64,000 nt of DNA from Silene latifolia (taxonomy: Eukaryota > Streptophyta > Magnoliopsida > Caryophyllales > Caryophyllaceae): the NCBI RefSeq assembly GCF_048544455.1, contig NC_133535.1, positions 84,630,120 through 84,694,119 of the forward strand. Reading direction: 5' to 3'. Each line of letters starts with the position of its first letter. Positions within the stretch are counted from its first letter, which is position 1. Both the position numbers and the translations under genes were made by a program. Below the pieces are notes generated by a model that was not told the origin of the DNA, ran no database searches, and saw only the letters and a program-made list of their open reading frames with translations. Below, piece after piece: positions 56,113-64,000 of this stretch.

Positions 56113-57010
56113 ATGACTGGTCACTTGAACGACCCAATGCCTAGTGCCACATTGGACCGTGAGTCCTGGCTTCGGATCTTCATGAATCAGATGAATCAGT
56201 CAACTCGATCAAGAATGATGGATCAAACTTTGCGGATCGGGAGGCAAAGATTACGGAATGCTTGCGCCGCTGGCGGACGGAAGCTCAGATTCTGCTTGAG
56301 CCCATGCCGTCACACCCGGGCCCCACGGCCGGAGTTAACGAGATCGACAAGTATAACGATTTCGCCTTGGAAGCGGGTGCGATTAAAAACGTACTCATTT
56401 TTGCAATGGAACCCAATTTGCAGAAACGCTTCATAGCCCAAGGTGCAAACAAGATTTTCACCACGCTCACCAAGGAATTCTCGAAAGCACCGAGAATCGT
56501 GACCTATGAGCATACCACTCGCTTCTTTGATGCGAGACTCCGAAAGGGCCAACCGGTTAGCCCACACATTCTCGATGATTGAGAATGTCGAGAAGTCGGA
56601 GACCTTTGATTGCAAGATCAGCGAGAACATAGTTATTGACCGCATGCTTCACTCACTCCACGATGGTTTTTCGCAATTTAGAGCGAATTACTATATGAAT
56701 GATTTGAAGAAAAGTCCCCACGAACTCGCACTCCCTTCTCGTGCAGGGCGAGAAGGACATGAAGTTCAGTGGGAGCATGAAACAGGATGTTCTCGTTGTG
56801 TCAAACAAGGGCAAGGGTAAGGGCAAAGTTCAGCCAGGCCTAGCAGTAGGCAAACCGAAGTTTAAGAAGTCGGGTCCAGGTAAGAGTGGGCCTGGTGAGT
56901 CGAGCACCTCATCAGGCGCGACAAAGAGCAAAACCGAAAACATGGAATGCCATCACCGCCACAAGATCTGGGCATTGGAGGCGGACATGTCCTGTTTATC
57001 ATGAGGACAT
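56113..57010 (+). pseudogene. gag: Gag of element C
   Basis: ATG 56113 (MTGHLNDPMPSATLDRESW). The coherent protein must be read through at least four one-base shifts: near 56205, 56580, 56730 and in the knuckle near 56965. Recognisable parts are YNDFALEAGAIKNVLIFAME, the central capsid segment, a Lys/Gly-rich linker (NKGKGKGKVQ) and the CCHC knuckle, in which the second cysteine codon reads Arg (CHHR) and the frame then shifts before GHWRRTC. Gag would assemble the particle; this copy cannot. Confidence 0.85.
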
Positions 57011-57037
57011 AAAAGCGGTCGCGTTAAACCCGTTGGT

Positions 57038-58145
57038 ATGTCTTCTTCTTCTACTTTTATTCATATGATTGAGATTAACCATGCAAGTTACGGAACTTGG
57101 GTACTAGATACTGGTTGTGGTTCTCATCTGTGTAATCATGTGCAGGGCCTCCGAAATCTCGAGCCTCTCGTAAAGGGTGAGGTTGACCTGCGTGTTGGGA
57201 ATGGAGCAAGAGTGGCTGCCGTCTCAAAGGGGACATATGTGATCCAGCTTCCTAGCGGATTTGAGTTGTCATTATATGACTGCTATTATGTACCCAGTCT
57301 TTCCAAAAACATTATTTCTGTTTCTGCACTTGACAAACTTGGTTTTTCATTTGTAATAGAGAATAATACTTGCATTTTCTCATTACACGATATGATTTAT
57401 GGCAAGGCGGTCTCCATGAATGGAATTTATGTTTTAGATCGACGACAAAAAATATTACACGTAATGAATAAAAAGTTAAAGGTTGGTGACAAAAATCAAA
57501 CGTATCTATGGCACTGCCGTATGGGACACATTAATGAGAAACGCGTAAAACAACTCATTAAAAATGGAGCTATCTCGGCCTTTGATTTTCAATCATTTGG
57601 CACGTGTGAATCATGTCTCATCGGTAAGATGACTCGGATTTCCTTCAAAGGTGTTGGAATGCGCGCTGCTGACCTATTAGGGCTCATACACACGGATGTA
57701 TGTGGTCCTATGTCAATCACCGCACGAGAAGGCTATAGGTATTTCATCACGTTCACGGATGATTTAAGTAGATATGGCTATGTCTACTTAATGAAGCACA
57801 AAAGTGAATCCTTTGAGAAATTCAAGGAATACCAAAATAGGGTACAGAACCTATTGGGTAGAAAGATTAAAACACTGCGTTCAGATCGTGGTGGCGAGTA
57901 TCTTTCTCACGAGTTTGATCAACACCTTAAAGACTGTGGGATTGCCCTACGCTTAACTCCACCGGAACACCTCAATTGAATGGTGTGTCCGAACGGAGAA
58001 ATCGAACACTACTTGATATGGTTCGATCCATGATGAGTCACACCGTGTTGCCCGACTCATTATGGGGTTATGCTCTTCTCATCACCGCTCTAATACTTAA
58101 CAAAGTCCGTCCAAAGTCATTAACAAGACTCCATATGAACTATGG
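57038..58145 (+). pseudogene. pol: Protease and integrase of element C
   Basis: Starts MSSSSTFIHMIEINHASYG. Protease active site DTG at 57107-57115. The GAG-pre-integrase zinc domain has WHCRMGHINEKR and CESCLIGK. The integrase core has HTDVCGP, FTDDLSRYG and LRSDRGGEY; the Glu is in NGVSERRN. One base is missing near 57965 (just before that Glu), and another shift lies near 58120 between LNKV and KTPYELW. The usual Trp of QWNG reads Leu. RT follows in the original phase. Confidence 0.9.
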
Positions 58146-60143
58146 ATGGGAACGGTCCCTAACTTGTCCTTTATACGGGTTTGGGGCTGCGAGGCTTATG
58201 TCAAGTGGAGACACGAGGATAAGCTCGGCCCGCGATCGGTCAAGACATACTTTATAGGTTATCCTAAAGGAACACTTGGTCATTACTTCTATTCGCCAAC
58301 CGAACAACGTGTTTTTGTTGCGGCTAGTGCGACATTCTTAGAGAAGGAATTTCTCGAGAATACAAAGAGTGATAGAACCTTCGACCTGTCGGAGATTCCA
58401 GAACCAAATACCGAGCAACCATTGGAGGAATCTATTCCTTCAATCCCGGCTACGGTTAACATTCCTGAGGAACCTAGGAGGTCGGGAAGAGTCTTATTCC
58501 TCCGCAGATACATTGGTATGGTCGAGGAACATGACATAGATGACGTTCTACTCTTAACAAGTAGTGAACCCGCAACCTATAAAGGTGCCATGACTAGTTC
58601 TGACTCAAAGCTATGGCTTGAGACCATGCAATCCGAGATGGACTCTATGTATGAGAACAACGTATGGGATCTTGTTGACTTACCTGCTAAGGTTCGTCCC
58701 CTTCAATGCAAATGGCTTTACAAGATAAAGCATTCTGTGGAAGGTCAACAAGATATCTATAAAGCACGACTAGTTGCTAAAGGTTTCACCCAAGTGCCAG
58801 GTTTGCACTACGATGAAATTTTTGCACCCGTAGTCATGCTGCGTTCCATCCGGATTATCTTAGCGATCGCCGCTTTTCATGACTATGAAATTTGGCAAAT
58901 GGATGTGAAAACCGCCTTCTTAAACGGTTTTTTGGAGGAAGAGTTGTACATGGTACAACCCGAAGGTTTCATCGATCCACAACATCCTAAGAAAGTGTGC
59001 AAGCTTAAGCGTTCCATTTATGGACTTAAGCAAGCATCTCGGAGTTGGAATCATCGCTTCGACCAAGTGATTAAAGAAAATGGATTTACTCGATCGGTCG
59101 AGGAACCATGTCTTTATATCAAGTCGAGTGGGAGCAAGATTGTCTTCCTAATATTGTATGTCGATGACATACTCCTGATTGGGAATGACATACCTCTCTT
59201 AACTTCGGTCAAAGTATGGTTGAAAAACCATTTCCAGATGAAAGATCTGGGAGAGGCACAAAGAATTCTGGGCATCCGTATCTATCGAGATAGATCACGA
59301 CGGATGCTATCTCTCAGTCAGGAGTCTTACATAGACAAAGTCCTAGAGAGATTCAGCATGACTAACTCCAAGAAGGGGTTTCTTCCCATGGCTCCAGGGG
59401 TGCATTTGAGCAAGTCTCAGGCACCAGAGACACCGGAAGAGAAAGAGCGCATGGCACGGATACCTTATGCCTCGGCAATAGGATCTATCATGTATGCCAT
59501 GATATGCACACGTCCGGACGTGGCATATGCATTAAGTATGACAAGTCGATTCCAACAGCATCCAGGTGAACGACATTGGCTAGCTGTCAAGAACATTCTT
59601 AAGTACCTACGGAGGACTAAAGATTGGGCATTGACTTATGGAGGCGAACAAAAGCTATGCGCAACCGGTTACGCAGATGCTAGCTTCCAAACGGATCGAG
59701 ATGACTCGAAATCTCAGTCTGGATTCGTTTTTACTCTTAATGGCGCTGCAGTCAGCTGGAAGAGTTCGAAACAAACTGTTACAGCAGATTCTACGACTGA
59801 GTCCGAGTACTATGCCGCGTCTGAAGCTACAAAGGAAGCGATATGGATGCGTCAATTCTTACATGGACTATCTGTAGTGCCTAGTTCGAATGACCCGATC
59901 ACCATCTATTGCGACAATAGTGGTGCCATCTTCCAAGCTAAGGAGCCTAAGTCTAGCAACAAGTCTAGACATGTACAACGGAAAGCTCATCTAATCCGAG
60001 ATTACGTGGAGCAAAAGGAAGTAGTGATAGACAAGATTGCTACCGATGATAACATAGCAGATCCTCTCACTAAAGCATTACGCCAAGATAAGCATGAAGG
60101 GCATGTTAATTCCATGGGAATTAAACGTGTTCCTAAGTTGTAG
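58146..60143 (+). CDS. pol: Reverse transcriptase and RNase H of element C (open part of pol)
   Basis: 665 open codons, normally the C-terminal part of one Copia polyprotein, so the ATG at 58146 is only the frame's first Met. It begins MGTVPNLSFIRVWGCEAYVKW (integrase end), then a linker with EEPRRSGR. RT has LVAKGFTQ, QMDVKTAFLNGFLEEELYM and the catalytic YVDD at 59157-59168. RNase H has GYADASFQTDRDDSKSQSG, SSKQTVTADSTTESEYYA and a C-terminal NIADPLTKAL. TAG at 60141-60143. All key residues look present, in contrast to gag and integrase. It resembles the Tork/Angela side of Copia; lineage uncertain. Confidence 0.93.
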   Translation: MGTVPNLSFIRVWGCEAYVKWRHEDKLGPRSVKTYFIGYPKGTLGHYFYSPTEQRVFVAASATFLEKEFLENTKSDRTFDLSEIPEPNTEQPLEESIPSIPATVNIPEEPRRSGRVLFLRRYIGMVEEHDIDDVLLLTSSEPATYKGAMTSSDSKLWLETMQSEMDSMYENNVWDLVDLPAKVRPLQCKWLYKIKHSVEGQQDIYKARLVAKGFTQVPGLHYDEIFAPVVMLRSIRIILAIAAFHDYEIWQMDVKTAFLNGFLEEELYMVQPEGFIDPQHPKKVCKLKRSIYGLKQASRSWNHRFDQVIKENGFTRSVEEPCLYIKSSGSKIVFLILYVDDILLIGNDIPLLTSVKVWLKNHFQMKDLGEAQRILGIRIYRDRSRRMLSLSQESYIDKVLERFSMTNSKKGFLPMAPGVHLSKSQAPETPEEKERMARIPYASAIGSIMYAMICTRPDVAYALSMTSRFQQHPGERHWLAVKNILKYLRRTKDWALTYGGEQKLCATGYADASFQTDRDDSKSQSGFVFTLNGAAVSWKSSKQTVTADSTTESEYYAASEATKEAIWMRQFLHGLSVVPSSNDPITIYCDNSGAIFQAKEPKSSNKSRHVQRKAHLIRDYVEQKEVVIDKIATDDNIADPLTKALRQDKHEGHVNSMGIKRVPKL

Positions 60144-61005
60144 TACTCTTTTATGGATTAGATTCATTCCCTTTTGTACTCTATACGACATCATCGTTTT
60201 GATATTTTATATATATTTTGTTTTTCATGTGGATTTGTACGACAAATTTTGAACACCACAAAGTGAACTGAACGAACATTATATTTTTCAGTCCTTAATT
60301 GCCCACATGAGCTGATAACTCTGGCAATTATTTTGTGACGTTGGTTGATGGTGGGTTCAACGAGCCATAAGTCAACCAGTTGACTGACCAATCACAGAGG
60401 CGATTTATACGGATATTTCGTAGGACACAATTGTGACATCGACGTGGAGTCCTAAATGTTTTATAACATTCGGTGCCCGGTCGTGGATAGGACTTCCATG
60501 GTGATCCTAAGAGTCGATTCTTTTGACTATCGACTGTCTCTTGAGACTAAGGCAGATTTTGGGTGACTTTGGTTTCTCTCTCACGGTCATCCGTAACAGG
60601 GGGCCAAGTAGATTGTTTCTGGGTCATTTCATGATGTGCTTAGATCGGAAGGAGTTCGAGTTGAAGGAAATATTCAGCCTTTATCAGGTACTCGATATTT
60701 CTCAGGGCCACTCGAGGAGTCAGAATCGAAATGCATGGCCATGCTCGGATACGGATTCGTTTTATCGCTTAAGTTACTCTCAAGTCGGGAAACCACTCTA
60801 GATACGGATCGATTGTAAAATACGACCTTTGCGGATCCGAATCTGCAAATTGTTTTACATTGAGTGGGAGAAATTTTAAATGAATATGAGAATCGGTTAT
60901 CGCACATACACTTGTACGGACAAGTGGGAGTTTGTTGGAGGTGGTGTCCTCCAGTTAGTGCGGATAACGTCATTGCACATACACTTGTACGGACAAGTGG
61001 GAGCT
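60144..61005 (+). other. 3' spacer and polypurine tracts of C
   Basis: No gene. GACAAGTGGGAGCT (60992-61005) precedes the LTR. An upstream copy of the same tract plus LTR start lies 73 bp before it (60919-60955: ACAAGTGGGAGTT then TGTTGGAGGTGGTGTCC). A third AGTGGGAGAAA stands at about 60862. R has matching elements at 63397-63460 in reverse. Confidence 0.85.
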
Positions 61006-61987
61006 TGTTGGGGCTGGTGTCCTTTACAGTTAGTGCAAGGACTTATAAATCTCTAAAAGGATCAAAGGGTATACTTTTGTATCATAATCAGTTGGTCCAC
61101 GTTTATCAATAACGGTTGGCTTGCTAGATAAGTTTGACGTTATTGTCATACAGATGGCGGTGATCAACTGGTCCCTAAAAGTCACACCTATAGGATACGT
61201 TTGAGAGATGTGACGGTATGAAAATACAGTCATGTAGATGCCAAATTTGACTAACCAGTTAGTCTGAGTTATTTGACTAATATTTAGTCAAAATATGATG
61301 TTGAGATATTTTATTTAATACGGATTAAATAATAATGGCTAAGACGAATTAAGCGGTTAATTCGTAAAATTGAATATAAGCGTTTTATATTTAATTAAAT
61401 GTATATTGAATATAATTATACAATATTGTCTTTGTCGGACATGTATTAATAATTCAACTAATCCGTGTTATTAGTTGATGTTTTAATATCCGATAACCGA
61501 TGACAGTTTATAATAAACACCGCGTCGTATACATTTTAGCCTCGGACCACGAGTTAAACATAAGGAGAAAATGGAAGCCCATTTCCTCCTTGATCCACTC
61601 GGCCAAACCGAGATTAGGAGAACAAAAGGAGAGCTCCTCCTCTTGTTTAACCTAATCATTCATTTTGCAAAACAAAATTAGGGTTTTGAGAAAGTGCCTC
61701 TCGAAATTCGGATCTCTCATCCAACACAAACTCACAAAACAATCCTCTCAATATTGCAAGGCAATTAGAGGATTCACTCTAGCACAAGGGCATTTCTCGG
61801 ACAATCTTGGGTGCAACATTTAGGAGGAGATCTACTTTGATCTCTCATTGCCATTTTGCACTAGGACCGAAGGTTATTTCTAATTTTTATCGTTTCATTA
61901 TGTTTTTCGTTTTATGACCATAATCACATGTAAATTTTGCGTTATAATCCTTATATTTAGAGGGTGTTATACGGATATAACCCTTCA
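61006..61987 (+). repeat. 3' LTR of C
   Basis: 982 bp, by eye identical to 53122-54103. Confidence 0.96.
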
Positions 61988-62130
61988 CTAACATCATTTC
62001 GAGACCCTTGCCGAGACGAAATCGACCGATCTAAAGAGATCCGGTCGAAAGCATTTTTACACCACCGAACGTAGCTTTCAGACTGCCGCATGTCCATAGA
62101 TCGGTTGGGCGAGCGGGTGGCCTATGTCCA
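61988..62130 (+). repeat. End of the H2 LTR, after C
   Basis: CTAACATCATTTCGAGACCC resumes the LTR and runs to GGCCTATGTCCA, nearly the LTR terminus. It contains the roughly 80 bp that are missing from H at the A joint. 62131-62144 is a short joint of unknown origin. Confidence 0.85.
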
Positions 62131-62144
62131 AAAGAGCGTAAATT

Positions 62145-64000
62145 TGAAAGGATTCAATAACCCTCTAATTAAACGCTTTAATTATTTATCTAAATTACTC
62201 ATTAAATTAGATGTTGATCTAGTGCATGCATAACATTATATAAATAGAAAAGTAAGAATAAAGTTCCTTACATATTAAGAAATCGGTTTTTAGGGCACTA
62301 GTGAGGACTCCTTCTCACTTGTTCTTGAGCTATAAATTAAAGGATGATCCTCCAAAACTCCAATATTAGAGATTCTCCTCTTGATGGCACCAAGACAACC
62401 CCTTAATTCTAATTATATATTAACTAGATATATAAATTAGAAACCTTAAATTAATCTTATTATTTTATATTACTACAATAGTAATCTTATAAGATTTTTG
62501 AACAATTTATATTCTAAAACTATTTTAGAGAGAATAGTGAGAGAAGTGAATATTGAATAATGTAAGAATGAATTAAGAGAATAAGAACTATTCTTTTGTT
62601 TTAGAGGGGAGGAAAAACCGGTGGGATGGGTGGCCAAGGGAGCCAATTCATGGTCATTCTCTTTTAGAATTGTTCTTATCAAAATACATTAGGGTGTAGG
62701 CTAGTCTATAATTATAATCATTGAGTTCTCCATAATTAAAAAACAATTTACCAAATCACTCTAATATCTTCTAAAAACAGGTCCATTAGATAATATGGAC
62801 TCTATTTTATTTTTGTCAATTGTCACTTCGTCATATAATGTGTGACATGTAACATGTTATTAATAATATTAATGCATATTTAACAATTAAATATCATTTT
62901 CATATATTAATTCAATTATATATATAACAATTGACTAGTAATTCATAATCACAAGTGTATAAAATGATTTATGTTAATATAATCTACAACACATTGTAAT
63001 TATAATTAACCGATCATTCTTAATTTAATTGTTTCATAAATAAGGTTTTACTAATACATAACATTTTATTTACTAAAACGAATCACATTTAATTGAATTA
63101 CAATAAGATTCATATTCTTACTCACATATGTAATTTGTTCAATTTTAAGGAATTAATTAATCCGTATCAGTATACAATTAATTAATTTTTCTATTAATGG
63201 AATCGTCCTTTAGGTGTGACCTTGAGAGATAAACTGATCACCACCATCAAACGATAGTAATGTCAAACTCTAGTCAGCCAATCATTATCGATTAATGCTG
63301 ATCAGTTGACGTATAAAATTAATCATCCCTTCATGTATTCTTATCATGAGTTTCAATAATGTGATCGCGCTATTGTCGAGGACACATACTCCAACAATCT
63401 CCCACTTGTCCGAGACAAGTGTGCGTCACTAATCTCTTGTCCTATTACTATCTCCCACTCAATGCAAGGTGTCTTTCAGGTCGTTCTTGCAAGTGATCAT
63501 ATCAAGATTGGTTTCCTCAATCTGGAGAGTAACTGTCTGACCGGAATTATCTACTGTAGATACCTTTCGAGCGTGGCCACGCATTTTCAGTTCACTACTC
63601 CTCGAGTGGCCCTGAGATTTTTAAATAACCCTGATAAGGGGGTGGACAATTCCTATCACACTATTCCCTTTGTCAAGCCATAACTCATCATGACCGAAAA
63701 GATGCCCATTTGACCTCATTTACGAAAGTGGTAGAGCATAATTTAAAGTCACTCAAAAATTGTGCCAACTTGGATGAATAGTCTCTAGTCAAAGAATTGA
63801 CTTAAAAGAATACTATAGTAGCTCTTGCCACGACCAGGCTATATGAATTACTAGAACTCTATAAGCGGTCACTGCCCGACAGAGTTTCTCTTACAATCTG
63901 CCTATGTGATCGACTAGTCATCTCTTATGACCTTATGGTACTTGAACTTGCCATCAATCGACTCACACTCTAGTCACTTAGAGACGTCACCTTATATGAG
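62145..64000 (-). mobile_element. Element R: 3' LTR and 3' spacer of a Copia element related to C
   Basis: LTR 62145-63396 (1252 bp), minus-strand start TGTTGGAGTATGTGTCC, end TCCTTTCA. The adjoining 604 bp resemble the C 3' spacer inverted, with ACTCCTCGAGTGGCCCTGAG at 63595-63614 and two CTCCCACT tracts at 63401 and 63452. No coding sequence reaches the window. Confidence 0.82.
63397..63411 (-). other. Polypurine tract of R
   Basis: Minus-strand GACAAGTGGGAGAT directly before TGTTGGAG, the same tract as in C. Confidence 0.82.

Larger units (their letters stand above)
53122..61987 (+). mobile_element. Element C: Ty1/Copia LTR retrotransposon
   Basis: 8866 bp with 982-bp LTRs that look identical by eye, an initiator-Met primer site, gag, protease, integrase, RT, RNase H in Copia order, and a purine tract before the 3' LTR. 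Despite the young LTRs, gag and the integrase part carry several single-base shifts. The 2 kb leader (54118-56112) has no gene. Confidence 0.96.

Noticed and set aside
57960..57980. Programmed frameshift in Copia pol
   Set aside because: Copia has one frame; the shift lies inside the integrase core beside a catalytic residue and has no slippery site, so it is a mutation or sequencing error.
1..64000. Host protein genes
   Set aside because: Every long frame with a recognisable domain belongs to a retroelement; none shows a plausible host gene structure.

Overview
The window reads as a plant (eudicot) repeat-rich nuclear block. I see no intact host gene. It is a nest of LTR retrotransposons of at least six families, several inserted into one another, plus one short MITE-like insertion and many satellite-like tandem arrays inside the elements. 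tRNA-Asp, tRNA-Arg and initiator-Met primer sites, Athila-type gag and ORF1, a Tat-type pol with two RNase H domains, and a large relative without pol all fit a plant genome. The Retand-like architecture suggests Caryophyllales or Caryophyllaceae; that last step is only a guess.

Layout. Element H is a Tat/Retand-like Ty3/Gypsy element on the + strand. Its pol starts before the window and its 3' LTR ends at 46049. H pieces lie at 1-2172, 23445-33723 and 45997-46049. Element T (2173-23444, minus strand, TSD CTATG) sits in the H integrase. T has 2.9 kb LTRs related to those of H, a tRNA-Arg primer site, a gag-like frame with three tandem knuckle modules, no pol, and many tandem arrays. Element B (11146-17373, + strand) sits inside the T gag frame; it has 1.35 kb LTRs, a tRNA-Asp primer site and one small knuckle protein gene. 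Element A (33724-45996, minus strand) is Athila-like and sits in the H 3' LTR, as LTR, internal region, LTR, truncated second internal region. A MITE-like element (29386-29822, 8-bp TSD) sits in an array of the H 3' region.

To the right: 46050-48020 is the 5' LTR and leader of a minus-strand element M with an initiator-Met primer site. 48021-50141 is a decayed Ty3/Gypsy fragment G on the + strand, cut inside reverse transcriptase. 50142-53121 plus 61988-62130 is a second, truncated H-family 3' end (H2). Element C (53122-61987, TSD CTAAC) is a Ty1/Copia element inserted in the H2 LTR; its 982-bp LTRs look identical by eye. 62145-64000 is the 3' LTR and 3' leader of a related minus-strand Copia element R.

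Working relationships. H carries the enzymes that T lacks and shares LTR, array and 3' stem-loop sequences with it, so H-type elements are the likely helpers of T. A, B and C are also incomplete or broken. The most interesting signal runs across families: H/T, A, B and M each carry their own short CpG-rich, palindrome-like motif in several copies just upstream of the LTR TATA box, with further copies elsewhere in the same element. A second strong signal is a stem-loop repeated in the 3' regions of T and H whose arms change in a compensatory way.
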